Source: Streptococcus suis
Lineage (GTDB): Bacteria; Bacillota; Bacilli; Lactobacillales; Streptococcaceae
Direction of reading: 5' to 3'
Length of the DNA stretch: 42,882 nt
Assembly: GCA_029593465.1 (NCBI GenBank)
Contig: JAKTNK010000015.1
Location: 1 to 42,882 of the forward strand
How positions within the stretch are numbered: the first letter of the stretch is position 1; every line of letters starts with the position of its first letter. Both the position numbers and the translations under genes were made by a program. The notes under the pieces were generated by a model. The model had not been told where the DNA came from, searched no databases, and saw nothing but the letters and a program-made list of their open reading frames with translations. Positions 7,248 to 16,972 of the stretch are shown piece after piece.

Positions 7248-7634
7248 ATGAAAGGTAAAGAGCTACGACGTACCATGGCTGTCTTTCCTATGGGAGCTGT
7301 GATGAAGTTAACTGATTTAACTGCTCGCCAGATTCGTTACTACGAAGATCAAGGCTTAATAGCTCCTGAAAGAACACCTGGTAATCGGCGCATGTATTCG
7401 TTAAATGATATGGATCGTTTATTGGAAATCAAGGATTTCATTGATGAAGGTTTGAATATTGCAGCAATTAAGCATGAGTACGCAGAACGCCAAGAAGCAA
7501 AGCGTTCTAAAAATCACCCCTTGACGGATGCCGATGTTCGTCGTATCCTTCATGACGAACTCCTCAATCAAGGAGGATTCCAGAATCCTTCATCTCATTT
7601 GAATCATCTACAACCAGGAATGGTTCGTAAGTAA
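7248..7634 (+). CDS. glnR: GlnR, MerR-family nitrogen repressor
   Basis: This 128-aa repressor of glutamine synthetase and other nitrogen genes acts with feedback-inhibited GlnA as co-signal (established in Bacillus and streptococci). The N-terminal winged helix of the MerR family is visible at about 17-60 ([28 protein letters not shown]), followed by a short dimerisation helix and a C-terminal tail ending in MVRK. An upstream in-frame TTG (7200) lies inside the -35 box of the promoter, so the ATG at 7248 with AAAGGAG is the real start. glnA follows 32 bp later in the same transcript, and the GlnR box upstream implies autoregulation. Confidence 0.95.
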   Translation: MKGKELRRTMAVFPMGAVMKLTDLTARQIRYYEDQGLIAPERTPGNRRMYSLNDMDRLLEIKDFIDEGLNIAAIKHEYAERQEAKRSKNHPLTDADVRRILHDELLNQGGFQNPSSHLNHLQPGMVRK

Positions 7635-7666
7635 ACCTGCCTCATATTCTTAAAAAAGGAGATCAA

Positions 7667-9013
7667 ATGGCAATCACAGTAGCTGATATCAAAAAAGATA
7701 TCAAAGATAAAAATGTTACCTTCTTACGTTTGATGTTTACGGACATCTTAGGGACGATGAAAAACGTCGAGATTCCAGCGACTGATGAACAGGTTGACAA
7801 AGTCTTGTCCAATAAGGCGATGTTTGATGGCTCTTCTATTGAAGGTTTTGTACGCATCAATGAGTCAGACATGTACCTGTATCCTGATTTAAACACTTGG
7901 ACTGTCTTCCCTTGGGGAGATGAAAATGGTGCGGTTGCAGGCTTGATTTGTGATATTTACACGCCAGAGGGTGAGCCTTTTGCAGGAGACCCGCGTGGGA
8001 ACCTTAAACGCGCTTTACGTCATATGGAAGAAGCGGGGTTTGCATCGTTTAACCTGGGTCCTGAGCCAGAATTTTTCCTTTTCAAATTAAATGAAAAGGG
8101 AGAGCCAACGCTTGATGTCAATGATAAAGGTGGCTATTTCGATTTAGCGCCAACGGACTTAGCTGATAACACACGCCGTGAAATCGTCAATGTTTTGACA
8201 GAGATGGGCTTTGAGGTTGAGGCGAGTCACCATGAAGTTGCTGTTGGCCAACATGAGATTGACTTTAAATATGGCAATGTTCTTGAAGCCTGTGATAACA
8301 TTCAAATTTTTAAATTGGTGGTTAAAACCATTGCACGTAAACACGGCTTGTATGCAACCTTTATGGCAAAACCGAAGTTTGGTATTAATGGTTCTGGTAT
8401 GCACTGTAACATGTCGCTTTTTGATCAAGATGGTAACAATGCTTTCTTTGATCCTGAAGATAAAAATGGCATGCAGTTGTCAGAAACGGCCTACCATTTC
8501 CTTGGCGGCTTGATGAAACATGCTTACAATTACACTGCTATCATGAACCCAACCGTTAACTCTTATAAACGCCTAGTTCCTGGCTACGAAGCACCTGTTT
8601 ACATTGCTTGGGCTGGACGTAACCGTTCTCCTCTTATCCGTGTCCCTGCTTCACGTGGTATGGGGACTCGATTGGAGTTGCGTTCGGTGGATCCAACGGC
8701 AAACCCTTATCTTGCGATGGCTGTTCTTCTTGAGGCAGGACTTGATGGTATCGCTAATAAAATTGAAGCTCCAGCACCTGTTGAAACCAATATTTACGTG
8801 ATGTCTGCAGAGGAGCGTAAAGCCGCAGGCATTACGGACCTTCCATCAACCCTTCATAATGCGGTCAAAGCCCTATTGGAAGATGACGTTGTTAAAAATG
8901 CCCTTGGTGAACACATTACCACAAACTTTGTGGAAGCTAAGCGACTTGAGTGGGCAAGTTATGCAACCTTCGTTTCACAATGGGAAATCGATAACTACTT
9001 GGATTTATACTAA
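7667..9013 (+). CDS. glnA: Glutamine synthetase, type I
   Basis: This 448-aa cytosolic enzyme condenses glutamate, ammonia and ATP to glutamine. The latch/feedback segment [22 protein letters not shown] is at about 53-74; Arg63 corresponds to the feedback-inhibition arginine of the Bacillus enzyme. The glutamate-binding and metal segments (GPEPEFFLF at about 132-140, [10 protein letters not shown] at about 242-251) and the ATP-site block [18 protein letters not shown] are also visible. The length is that of the GSI-alpha form, which lacks adenylylation. The start has AAAGGAG 6 bases upstream. It is cotranscribed with glnR under the GlnR operator and ends at a terminator. Confidence 0.97.
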   Translation: MAITVADIKKDIKDKNVTFLRLMFTDILGTMKNVEIPATDEQVDKVLSNKAMFDGSSIEGFVRINESDMYLYPDLNTWTVFPWGDENGAVAGLICDIYTPEGEPFAGDPRGNLKRALRHMEEAGFASFNLGPEPEFFLFKLNEKGEPTLDVNDKGGYFDLAPTDLADNTRREIVNVLTEMGFEVEASHHEVAVGQHEIDFKYGNVLEACDNIQIFKLVVKTIARKHGLYATFMAKPKFGINGSGMHCNMSLFDQDGNNAFFDPEDKNGMQLSETAYHFLGGLMKHAYNYTAIMNPTVNSYKRLVPGYEAPVYIAWAGRNRSPLIRVPASRGMGTRLELRSVDPTANPYLAMAVLLEAGLDGIANKIEAPAPVETNIYVMSAEERKAAGITDLPSTLHNAVKALLEDDVVKNALGEHITTNFVEAKRLEWASYATFVSQWEIDNYLDLY

Positions 9014-9022
9014 GTCACTGAG

Positions 9023-9044
9023 AGAAACCTGCGGGTTTCTTTTT
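9023..9044 (+). terminator. glnA terminator
   Basis: AGAAACC/GGTTTCT with a TGCG loop and TTTTT directly behind glnA. The downstream ribosome binding site begins 7 bp after the T-run. Confidence 0.85.
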
Positions 9045-9062
9045 CTGTCAAAGGAGGCAAAC

Positions 9063-9476
9063 ATGATAGAGGAATTTGTCAAGGAAGTATTTGACCAGCA
9101 ATATGTTGAACATTTTGGTTCAGAAACTTTGGAGAAATTAACACCGATTAATCTTGTTTTAACCAAGGAGCAGAATGGTTGTTTGGTCGGTGTTTTACAG
9201 GCTTTAAAGACACTAGATACCATCCATGTCAAAAGTTTGGTTATTGCCAAAAAGGCGCAAGGTTTGGGGTTGGGCAGTCAGTTACTGAGGGAATTAGAGG
9301 AGCGTGCCAGCGACTTGGGGGTGACCAGTATTACCTTATCGACCAAATCGTATCAAGCCAAGGACTTTTATATCAAAAATGGCTACGACATCTATGCCAG
9401 TTTGGAAAATGTTCCGATGGCAGGGGTTACCAAGTATCATTTTATCAAGAGGCTGGCAAAAACTGGGGAGAATTGA
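9063..9476 (+). CDS. GNAT-family N-acetyltransferase
   Basis: This 137-aa protein has the acetyl-CoA pyrophosphate-binding motif KKAQGLGLGSQLLRELE at about 62-78, preceded by the strand HVKSLVI and followed by the alpha4 segment SYQAKDFYIKNGYDIY. These are the usual GNAT motifs A and B. The substrate is unknown. A longer frame starts inside glnA in another register, but the ATG at 9063 has AAAGGAGG 6 bases upstream and gives the full domain. It lies behind the glnA terminator with little room for its own promoter, so it may depend on glnRA read-through. Confidence 0.85.
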   Translation: MIEEFVKEVFDQQYVEHFGSETLEKLTPINLVLTKEQNGCLVGVLQALKTLDTIHVKSLVIAKKAQGLGLGSQLLRELEERASDLGVTSITLSTKSYQAKDFYIKNGYDIYASLENVPMAGVTKYHFIKRLAKTGEN

Positions 9477-9505
9477 GACATTTTCTTCTGTTTTTGCTAG
9501 CAGAT

Positions 9506-9543
9506 AAAAAATCTCAGCTAGCATAGCTAACTGAGATTTTTTT
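9506..9543. terminator. Bidirectional terminator between GNAT gene and rnjA
   Basis: AAAAAATCTCAG and CTGAGATTTTTT enclose a loop that itself contains a short TAGC/GCTA pairing. The convergent rnjA stop codon lies in the T-run, so one hairpin serves both genes. Confidence 0.88.
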
Positions 9544-11236
9544 ATTTGCGATTATTGTCATTATCAGGTGTTAAAATCATTGGAATGATGATCGGTTCAC
9601 GTTCGGTTTTTTCGTGAAGGAATGGTCGTAAAGCATTGACAATGGCACCGTTGACAGATTGGATGCTAGCATCCTTATTTTTTAGGGCGATGCGAATAGC
9701 GTTGAAAAGGACACGCTGACTTTCACGAATCAAATCCCCTGACTCTCGCATGTAGATAAAGCCTCGACTTAGAATGTCTGGTCCTGCTAGTATCATTTTA
9801 GTTTTGAAATCAACGGTTGCAACAGCTAGAACGACACCGTCTTCAGACAAGTTTTTACGGTCGCGGAGCACTGCTGCACCGATATCGCCGATACCATTAC
9901 CATCGACATAGATATCCTGTGCATTAAAGTGCCCTGCACGGCGAGCAGAGTTTTTGGTGAGGGCTAGCACATCTCCATTTTCCATGATAAAGATATTTTC
10001 TTTTGGCACACCGGTATCAACGGCAAGTCCAGCATGGACTTTTTGCATACGGTATTCACCGTGCACAGGCATAAAGTACTTGGGCTTCATCAATCTGAGC
10101 ATGAGTTTTTGCTCTTGTTGTCCACCGTGTCCAGAAGTGTGGATATTATTGATTTTACCGTGGATAACTTCAACGCCGGCTTCTTGGATAGTATTGATGA
10201 GTTTGTTAACACTGGTGGTGTTTCCCGGAATTGGACTCGATGAGAAAATAACGGTATCCCCAGGTTGCAAGGTGACTTGGCGGTGCATGCCATTAGCGAT
10301 GCGGGCAAGCGCCGCCATTGGCTCTCCCTGTGATCCTGTACACATGATGAGGATTTCGCTAGCATGGTAGTTCTTCATCTCACTTGGCTCGATAATGGTT
10401 CCTTTTGGTACCTTGATGTAGCCGAGTTCGACCCCATTGACGATAGCCTTTTCCATGGAACGTCCAAAGACGACGATCTTTCGTCCAGTTTTAACGGCCG
10501 CTTCTGCCGCTTGTTGGAGACGGAAGATGTTAGAAGCAAATGAGGCGAAGATGATACGACCCTCAATGCCCTCGATTAACTTCATAATGGATTGACCAAC
10601 GACTTTTTCAGAGTTGGTGAAGGTGGGGACTTCAGCATTGGTTGAGTCAGAGAGGAGGCAGAGCACGCCTTCTTCGCCGAGAGCGGCCATGCGATGCAAA
10701 TCAGCTGGTTCGCCAACAGGTGTGAAATCGAATTTGAAGTCTCCGGTACAAACAATATTGCCTTGAGGGGTATGAACAACGATTCCCAAAGGTTCTGGAA
10801 TAGAGTGGGTTGTACGGAAGAAAGTGATGCTAAGGTTTTTGAAAGTCAACTCGGTATTGTGGTTGATTTCGTATAACTTAGCTTCTCGTAAAAGACCGTG
10901 CTCTTCTAGCTTGCCTCGGATGAGAGAGAGAGCTAGTGGACCAGCATAGATTGGGATATTGGCTTGCTTGAGGAGAAAGGGGATACCACCGATGTGGTCC
11001 TCATGACCATGGGTAATAACGAGGGCTTTAACACGATCGAGATTTTCAACGATGTATGAATAATCTGGGATGACATAATCAATCCCTAGTAAATCGTCTT
11101 CGGGAAATTTAATACCGGCATCAACGATAATAATTTCATCTTGGTATTCAATCCCATAAGTGTTTTTACCGATTTCTCCCAAACCACCAATCGCATATAC
11201 CCCAACTTCGTCGGGTTTTAGATTGATATGTGACAT
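9542..11236 (-). CDS. rnjA: Ribonuclease J1
   Basis: This 564-aa metallo-beta-lactamase/beta-CASP ribonuclease has endo- and 5'-3' exonuclease activity and drives mRNA turnover in Firmicutes. The intact zinc motif HGHEDH (residues 76-81) distinguishes catalytically competent J1 from J2, whose motif is degraded. Other family blocks are [47 protein letters not shown] and [12 protein letters not shown]. The C-terminal dimerisation domain ends in [17 protein letters not shown]. The gene is read with rpoY, 54 bp upstream on the same strand, an arrangement conserved in Bacilli. Its stop codon overlaps the bidirectional terminator. Confidence 0.95.
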   Translation of the reverse strand: MSHINLKPDEVGVYAIGGLGEIGKNTYGIEYQDEIIIVDAGIKFPEDDLLGIDYVIPDYSYIVENLDRVKALVITHGHEDHIGGIPFLLKQANIPIYAGPLALSLIRGKLEEHGLLREAKLYEINHNTELTFKNLSITFFRTTHSIPEPLGIVVHTPQGNIVCTGDFKFDFTPVGEPADLHRMAALGEEGVLCLLSDSTNAEVPTFTNSEKVVGQSIMKLIEGIEGRIIFASFASNIFRLQQAAEAAVKTGRKIVVFGRSMEKAIVNGVELGYIKVPKGTIIEPSEMKNYHASEILIMCTGSQGEPMAALARIANGMHRQVTLQPGDTVIFSSSPIPGNTTSVNKLINTIQEAGVEVIHGKINNIHTSGHGGQQEQKLMLRLMKPKYFMPVHGEYRMQKVHAGLAVDTGVPKENIFIMENGDVLALTKNSARRAGHFNAQDIYVDGNGIGDIGAAVLRDRKNLSEDGVVLAVATVDFKTKMILAGPDILSRGFIYMRESGDLIRESQRVLFNAIRIALKNKDASIQSVNGAIVNALRPFLHEKTEREPIIIPMILTPDNDNNRK

Positions 11237-11290
11237 AATGTTTTGATGCTAAGTATTAGCATCAGTCCTTTCTAATATGATTGTATTGGC

Positions 11291-11521
11291 TTAAAATGTT
11301 GTGAGTTCAAAAACACCGGTTTCTTTTTCGTATTCAAGGTGTTTATCGGATAATAATTCGATATACTCAATGTTAAAAGGAGTGTTAGCTTCAATGAGCT
11401 TACGTGCTTTGATACGGCCGTCGAGCTCTTTTGTAGCCTCAATATCCACATAAAGCACTTTAGTTTGTTCGCGACGTGGATTGCGTTCTTTCGTTTCTTG
11501 ATAAAAAACTTTGTAAATCAT
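11291..11521 (-). CDS. rpoY: RNA polymerase epsilon subunit
   Basis: This 76-aa protein matches the DUF1447/RpoY family: [25 protein letters not shown] at the front, then [16 protein letters not shown], and a C-terminal acidic [13 protein letters not shown]. It is a small auxiliary subunit of Firmicute RNA polymerase that sits near the downstream DNA (established structurally for Bacillus relatives). The start has AGGAA 6 bases upstream. It heads the rpoY-rnjA transcript, so transcription and mRNA decay factors are coexpressed. Confidence 0.93.
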   Translation of the reverse strand: MIYKVFYQETKERNPRREQTKVLYVDIEATKELDGRIKARKLIEANTPFNIEYIELLSDKHLEYEKETGVFELTTF

Positions 11522-11645
11522 AGGGTTCCTTTCTATATCGGTTAGCTGGTCACAGTAAAAGAAGATAGCCTCTAAAAAAGTAGGCTGTTTGAGTGATGAA
11601 TTGCTATGCCATTCGTTAACCGTGCTATCGTTACAATTACCTTAA

Positions 11646-11674
11646 ATTATACCATAAAGCAAGGGTATAGTAAA
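11646..11674 (-). promoter_or_regulatory. rpoY-rnjA promoter
   Basis: Minus strand: TTTACT (11674-11669), 17-bp spacer, TATAAT (11651-11646). The predicted leader is about 115 nt, contains a small AGCCT/AGGCT hairpin, and no other gene is seen in it. Confidence 0.65.
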
Positions 11675-11818
11675 AATTTTGGCGACGAAAGCTCGCTCTT
11701 TTAACAGTAAGCGTCTTAAAGACTTAGTGGATTAAGCGAGTATCATCATTTAACTATCCGTTATTAGGAGTTATTAAAGGAGTTAATGGCGAACAGTAAA
11801 ATAAATATCAAAAAGTAG

Positions 11819-11847
11819 TTGACATTTATTTGAAGCCATGATACTCT
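11819..11847 (+). promoter_or_regulatory. lmb-sht promoter
   Basis: TTGACA (11819-11824), 17-bp spacer, TACTCT (11842-11847), giving a start near 11854 and placing the AdcR box just inside the transcript. The region 11675-11818 upstream has no supportable gene. Confidence 0.8.
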
Positions 11848-11863
11848 AGATTCAGTCTGATAA

Positions 11864-11875
11864 TTAACTGGTTAA
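11864..11875 (+). promoter_or_regulatory. AdcR (zinc repressor) operator of lmb-sht
   Basis: TTAACTGGTTAA is a perfect match to the streptococcal AdcR consensus TTAACYRGTTAA. At about +10 to +22 and abutting the ribosome binding site, it should block transcription when zinc is plentiful. Confidence 0.93.
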
Positions 11876-11886
11876 GGAGTTTTTGG

Positions 11887-12813
11887 ATGAAAAAAGTTTC
11901 TGCTCTGTTGGTGCTGACCTTAAGCTTTTTTTGCTTGGGTTGCCAGCATCAAAAGAAACAGGTGAGTAAACCCGAGGCATCTAAGGGACTAACGATTGTG
12001 ACGAGTTTTTATCCCTTGTATGCGATTACTAATGAATTGGCAGGTGATGTGAATCAGGTACAAATGTTGGGTTCCAATTCGGGCATTCATGGTTTTGACC
12101 CTTCTGTTAAGGATGTTCAGCGTCTCCATGATGCGGACTTGTTTATCTATCACTCGCATATCTTGGAATCTTGGGCTAAGGATGTTTCTAAAACTATCAA
12201 AGGGTCGTCGGTTGTTTCTTTGGAAGCAGCCAAAGGCTTACCGCTTATCCGTGTGAAAGGTTTGGAAGATATGCCTGTTGCAGAAGGAATGGATGCGGAT
12301 CGTCTTAATGACCCTCATAGTTGGCTAGATCCTCAGTTGGTAGCTAAAGAGGCAGAGCACATCAGCCAAACCTTGCAACGTTTAGATCCAAAACATAAGC
12401 AGTTATACCGTAAACGAACTCAGCATTTTAAAGAAAAAGCGGATAGACTGGATAAGGATTTGCAAAAACGATTTGCAAAGGCTAAACAAAAAGTCTTTGT
12501 TACACAACATACCGCCTTTTCTTATGTTGCTAATCGTTATGGTTTAGAGCAACTAGGGATTGCAGGTGTGGCTGAAGAAGAGCCTGGACCTAGAAAGCTC
12601 AAGGAGATTAAAGAGTTTGTGGATACTTATCATGTTAAGACGATTTTTTTCGAAAAAAATGTTTCATCTAAACTGGCTAAGACCTTGGCGGATGAAAGTC
12701 ACATTACGACAAAACGTTTAGATCCACTAGAAACACCGCCAAAAGGCAAAGGTGATTACCTAGACCATCTTGGAAAGAACCTTAGGCATTTGGCAGATGC
12801 ACTTGCAGATTAA
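11887..12813 (+). CDS. lmb: Laminin-binding zinc-scavenging lipoprotein Lmb/AdcAII
   Basis: This 308-aa surface lipoprotein is the zinc-binding component for the Adc ABC importer; it has also been reported to bind laminin. The signal peptide ends in a lipobox with Cys19 (FCLGC). The four zinc ligands expected from Lmb structures are at His68, His144, His208 and Glu282. The His-rich loop of AdcA is absent, as in the AdcAII/Lmb form. No permease or ATPase gene is adjacent, so it must use a transporter encoded elsewhere. It is followed 17 bp later by the histidine-triad gene, the known lmb-sht arrangement, and lies behind a perfect AdcR box. Confidence 0.95.
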   Translation: MKKVSALLVLTLSFFCLGCQHQKKQVSKPEASKGLTIVTSFYPLYAITNELAGDVNQVQMLGSNSGIHGFDPSVKDVQRLHDADLFIYHSHILESWAKDVSKTIKGSSVVSLEAAKGLPLIRVKGLEDMPVAEGMDADRLNDPHSWLDPQLVAKEAEHISQTLQRLDPKHKQLYRKRTQHFKEKADRLDKDLQKRFAKAKQKVFVTQHTAFSYVANRYGLEQLGIAGVAEEEPGPRKLKEIKEFVDTYHVKTIFFEKNVSSKLAKTLADESHITTKRLDPLETPPKGKGDYLDHLGKNLRHLADALAD

Positions 12814-12830
12814 ATATCAAAGGAGACATG

Positions 12831-15800
12831 ATGAAAAAGAAATTCCTTTATAGTTCAGCAGCTGTGGTTCTCTTGGGCTTGGGTGCTTATGGATGGCAGA
12901 CTAGCCAACAAGGGCTGTCATCTCATCCTAGTCATCTAACCAAAAAGAAGCAGCCATCAAAAGCGCAGCAAAAGGTGGTCAGTCAACATGACAAGACACC
13001 AGATGAAGTGAGCAAGGAAGAGGGCATAGCCGCTGAGCAAATTGTGGTAAAAATCACAGATCAGGGTTATGTCACCTCACACGGGGACCACTATCATTTT
13101 TATAACGGAAAGGTTCCTTATGATGCTATTATCAGTGAGGAGTTAATCCTTAAAGATCCTAATTATGACCTAAAAAAAGAAGACATTGTCAATGAAGTTA
13201 AAGATGGTTATATCATCAAAGTTGATGGGACTTACTATCTCTATTTGAAACATGTTGGGCATGCTACTAATGTGCGTAGCAAGGCTGAGATTGAGCGTCA
13301 AAGAGGCGTTACGGCTGCTGATAAGGAAGAGCATTCATCCAGTGGGCACTCAGTTACTAATAAGAGCCATATCAAGGCAGCTGCTTCAGGTCGTTACACA
13401 ACAGATGATGGCTATGTCTTTCGTCCAACAGATGTTATAGATGATTTGGGTGATGGTTTCTTAATCCCTCATGGTAATCATTTCCATTTTATACCAAAGG
13501 GTGATTTGTCTGCTGGAGAGTTAGCAGCTGCCCAGTCTTATTGGAATAGTCGTCATGGAGGCGGTGCGTCACAGCCTGTAAGGAGAGATGATTCAACCAC
13601 AACAGTGGTATCTTCAAATGATGCTGCTAATCATCTTGTTTTACCATCGTCCCATTTCTCAAATCATTCAACACCTGCCATTCCTAAACAAGTAGCGCCG
13701 AAGCCACTTTATGATAGCCTGCTAGAAGAGCTCTATGCAACACCGAGTCATAGCCGCTATACTGAGGCGGACGGTTTTGTCTTTGACCCCGCTAAGATTA
13801 CCAAGAGGACGTCTTCAGGAGTTGTTGTGCCCCATGGTGATCACTATCACTTCATTCCGTATAGCCGTATGTCGGCATTGGAACGTCAATTGGCACAGAT
13901 GACACCAGAAAAGAGCCGTCCTAAGAAGCCAGAGGCTAAACCTACTGAAACAAGACGGCAATCTCAGCCAGAGCACAACACTTTCTTTGGTAAGGTTATT
14001 GAGGCGACAGCTAAAGGTAAGGATGGTAAAGCCTACACCACAAGTGATGGGTACACATTTACTCCAGAGTCTATTTTATCTTATGATGCCAATGGTTTAA
14101 TTACAAAACATGGTGACCACCAGCATTATATCTTACTTGAGGAATTAGACAGCAAGGAATTGGCCCAAGCAGAAGCCTACATCAAGGCTCATAAGCTATC
14201 TAAGGTTGAAACCTCACGCTTTACTCCAGAGGAGATTGCAGCTAAGTTGCAATACATTTCATTAGAGTCCTCAGTTCCCTTAGAAGACTTGAAAGTCACT
14301 GGCGATAAGGTTATCATTCCGCATGGTGATCACTCGCATACAGAAGATTTGGCCAATTACCCAAGCAAGTTGACCAAGGCGACTGCTGGAAGTGAGGAAG
14401 CTTACCGTACCTTGCTTATGCAGCTGAAAATGGGCTACTTGAAATTAACCAATGGAGTTCGAGATGTTTATCGTGAAAATGATCATGTCATTGTAACCCA
14501 TAAAGACGGACATTTAGATACGGTTAATTTGGCGGATATCCATCTACCGCTTGATTATGAGGAAGTTGAATATAGTTCTATGAAGACCGAACTTAGCCCA
14601 CATCAGGCTAAAATTGACTATATTGCTAAGCAGTATGGTGTTGGCCGTGGAGAAGTCTTTATCGTTGATGACCATACGGCAACAGTGAATTGGATGACGA
14701 CGATTAACTTAGATTTGGTAAATGTCAACGATCCTATTATTTACACTCTAAGAGAAGATGATAATAGCTCAGATGATAGCACTGAGACACCGACTGACAA
14801 TCAACCTAAGGTGGACTTGATGCACCTTAATATTGAAAAATCGGCTAAAGGTAAGGATGGTAAAGCCTATACAACTAGCGATGGCTATACATTTAGTGCG
14901 GACTCTATCTTATCTTATGATGACCAAGGTTTGATTGCTAAACATGGAGAGCATGAACACTACATTTTCTATCATGAGTTAGATGACAATGAATTGCAAG
15001 CAGCACAGGATTTTATCAACGGTAAACACGTTGATAAGGTAGCTCATTCTACCTTTACAAAAGAGGAGTTAGAAGCTAAGTTGCGCTATCTTTCTTTACG
15101 TCATGGTATCCCCGTGTCTCACTTTGAAGTTACTGGTAACCAAGCTATTTTAGCTCATGGTGATCATTCGCACACGGTTGACTTAACGACTATCCCAACT
15201 CACTTAGCACCGGGCTCTGGTGAAGATGCAGCAGAGGAGTATCGTACCCTTTTGATGCAACTTAAACTAGGTAAACTTCGCTTAGAGGAAAATGTTCGTG
15301 ACGTTTCACGCTTAGGTGATAAAGCGATTGTCACCTATCAGGATGGCAGCCGTAAGGAACATCAGTTGTCTGACATCTCATTGCCGCTAACGTATGAAGA
15401 AACAACTTACGATAGCTTAGCTAAAGACGTTACTGAGCGTGACTTGAAGTTGGATTACATCGCCAAACAGTATGGCTTGGGCATTGGCGAGTTAAAACCA
15501 AATCCATTTCAACGTCATCTCGTATTTGCTGGTAAGGATTGGGTTGACTTAAACAAGGTTGACACAAGTGCCCCTGTGATTTACACGAAGCAAGGTAAAG
15601 CAGAGGAACCAAAAGCGGATAAGGTAAGTGAAACTGTTGAGACAGAAAAAGAGCCGTCAGCATCAACTCCAGAAACGGCAAAACCAGCTGTATCTGCAGA
15701 AGACGCACAACTTGACTCAGCGCTCTATTATATTAGACTTTATTATGGCTCACACTTATCTGATGTCGTCAAACAAGATGACCAAGTGATGTTGACTTTT

Positions 15801-16043
15801 GCGTCAGGAGCTAGCCTAACCCTCACAAAAGAAGAAGCTATCACCGCATATAAAAACCGTACAGGACTCCCTGCTGAACCAACAGTTGCTGCTCCAGCAG
15901 AAGTTGCTGATGAACAACCTGCTAGTCAGCCATCGGCACATCCAGAATCTTCTGTCCCAGCTGCTGATGCAGAAGAAGAGGATGGCGTTAGTGAGGCAAC
16001 ATCAGCTCCAGAAGAAAAACCAGAGACCGCTGAGGCTTCCTAA
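12831..16043 (+). CDS. sht: Streptococcal histidine triad protein (Pht/Sht family), enlarged
   Basis: This 1070-aa surface protein has an N-terminal hydrophobic export segment (FLYSSAAVVLLGLGAYGWQ) and seven HxxHxH zinc-binding triads. Numbered from the ATG at 12828, they lie at about 85-90, 215-220, 336-341, 428-433, 499-504, 706-711 and 777-782. Pht/Sht proteins bind zinc and hand it to Lmb/AdcAII; some bind factor H. A block with KGKDGKAYTTSDGYTF at about 396 is repeated at about 674 together with the following two triads, so the central module is duplicated. The C-terminal 140 residues are Pro/Ala/Glu-rich. Two ATGs stand side by side; the second (12831) has the better 5-base spacing to AGGAG. 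It is cotranscribed with lmb. Confidence 0.93.
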   Translation: MKKKFLYSSAAVVLLGLGAYGWQTSQQGLSSHPSHLTKKKQPSKAQQKVVSQHDKTPDEVSKEEGIAAEQIVVKITDQGYVTSHGDHYHFYNGKVPYDAIISEELILKDPNYDLKKEDIVNEVKDGYIIKVDGTYYLYLKHVGHATNVRSKAEIERQRGVTAADKEEHSSSGHSVTNKSHIKAAASGRYTTDDGYVFRPTDVIDDLGDGFLIPHGNHFHFIPKGDLSAGELAAAQSYWNSRHGGGASQPVRRDDSTTTVVSSNDAANHLVLPSSHFSNHSTPAIPKQVAPKPLYDSLLEELYATPSHSRYTEADGFVFDPAKITKRTSSGVVVPHGDHYHFIPYSRMSALERQLAQMTPEKSRPKKPEAKPTETRRQSQPEHNTFFGKVIEATAKGKDGKAYTTSDGYTFTPESILSYDANGLITKHGDHQHYILLEELDSKELAQAEAYIKAHKLSKVETSRFTPEEIAAKLQYISLESSVPLEDLKVTGDKVIIPHGDHSHTEDLANYPSKLTKATAGSEEAYRTLLMQLKMGYLKLTNGVRDVYRENDHVIVTHKDGHLDTVNLADIHLPLDYEEVEYSSMKTELSPHQAKIDYIAKQYGVGRGEVFIVDDHTATVNWMTTINLDLVNVNDPIIYTLREDDNSSDDSTETPTDNQPKVDLMHLNIEKSAKGKDGKAYTTSDGYTFSADSILSYDDQGLIAKHGEHEHYIFYHELDDNELQAAQDFINGKHVDKVAHSTFTKEELEAKLRYLSLRHGIPVSHFEVTGNQAILAHGDHSHTVDLTTIPTHLAPGSGEDAAEEYRTLLMQLKLGKLRLEENVRDVSRLGDKAIVTYQDGSRKEHQLSDISLPLTYEETTYDSLAKDVTERDLKLDYIAKQYGLGIGELKPNPFQRHLVFAGKDWVDLNKVDTSAPVIYTKQGKAEEPKADKVSETVETEKEPSASTPETAKPAVSAEDAQLDSALYYIRLYYGSHLSDVVKQDDQVMLTFASGASLTLTKEEAITAYKNRTGLPAEPTVAAPAEVADEQPASQPSAHPESSVPAADAEEEDGVSEATSAPEEKPETAEAS

Positions 16044-16107
16044 CCTTGCCCTTGTCAGCGGGTATCTCGCTATAAGACGGTTAAATAAAAATATTTAGAT
16101 AGAAATC

Positions 16108-16163
16108 ACACGACCATAACGTCCAAAGACTTATCAAGGGCTGTCATGGTCGTGTGGTTTTTT
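16108..16163 (+). terminator. sht terminator
   Basis: CACACGACCAT and ATGGTCGTGTG form a long stem around a 26-nt loop, followed by a T-run (16158-16163). Confidence 0.85.
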
Positions 16164-16242
16164 ATGGTTAGTTGAAATCGTACAGTGCGGGTTAATCAGA
16201 GAGTCCTAAATAATCTTACAGGCATAATCTGTTTGTCAAATA

Positions 16243-16251
16243 TGGTATAAT
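16243..16251 (+). promoter_or_regulatory. Extended -10 promoter of tsaB-rimI-tsaD
   Basis: TGGTATAAT with TATAAT at 16246-16251 and no good -35. The start codon of tsaB is 31 bp downstream. Confidence 0.6.
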
Positions 16252-16282
16252 AAACGGGTAAATTGATAGGAAAGAAGTTCTC

Positions 16283-16972
16283 ATGAAAGTTTTAGCATTT
16301 GACACCTCAAATCAAACCTTAACAGTGGCCCTTTTAATCGGTGAATCCTTGCAAGCAGAGACTACCTTAACGATAAAAAAAAATCACAGCATTAGTTTGA
16401 TGCCTGTGATAGACTTTCTCATGCAACAGGTGGGCTGGCAACCGGCAGATTTGGAAAGAATTGTCGTTGCTCAAGGGCCAGGCTCTTACACCGGTTTGCG
16501 AGTGGCTGTCGCAACAGCAAAGACCTTGGCTTATAGTTTGAACATTGAGTTGGTTGGCGTCTCTAGCTTACAAGTATTAGCTCTACCAGTAGTCTCAGAA
16601 GCTGTCTTAATTCCTTTGATTGATGCGCGACGGCAACATGCTTATGTTGGTTTTTATCGAGAAGGTCAAGCTATTGCAGACGATACTTACGCCCATATTG
16701 ATACCATTATTGAGTGGGCTAAGGCTTATGAAACAGTCATTTTTGTCGGAGAAGTGGCTAGTTTTGAAGAGCGTATTGCTGAGGAGCTGCCTCAAGCGAT
16801 GTGTCAGCCTACTTTACCATCGGCGGCGGCTATGGGAAAGATAGCAGTGAATTGGCCTAGTGTTGATAGTGACGCTTTTTTGCCTCATTATTTGAAAAAA
16901 GTAGAAGCAGAAGAAAACTGGCTGAAAACTCATGATGAAGGAAATCCAGATGACTATATCAAAATGGTCTAG
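16283..16972 (+). CDS. tsaB: TsaB, tRNA t6A-forming complex scaffold
   Basis: This 229-aa ASKHA-fold protein (YeaZ) partners TsaD and TsaE in making N6-threonylcarbamoyladenosine at position 37 of ANN-decoding tRNAs. Visible motifs are the N-terminal phosphate loop LAFDTSNQTLTVAL and the VAQGPGSYTGLRVAVATAK segment (about 62-80) shared with TsaD. The C-terminal half is divergent, as usual. It has an AAAGAAG ribosome binding site. The stop overlaps the start of rimI, and tsaD follows, the classical streptococcal tsaB-rimI-tsaD order. Confidence 0.94.
   Translation: MKVLAFDTSNQTLTVALLIGESLQAETTLTIKKNHSISLMPVIDFLMQQVGWQPADLERIVVAQGPGSYTGLRVAVATAKTLAYSLNIELVGVSSLQVLALPVVSEAVLIPLIDARRQHAYVGFYREGQAIADDTYAHIDTIIEWAKAYETVIFVGEVASFEERIAEELPQAMCQPTLPSAAAMGKIAVNWPSVDSDAFLPHYLKKVEAEENWLKTHDEGNPDDYIKMV

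Noticed and set aside
9954-10370. 138-codon plus-strand frame inside rnjA
   Set aside because: Antisense shadow of a well-supported RNase J1 gene, with no ribosome binding site or family motif.
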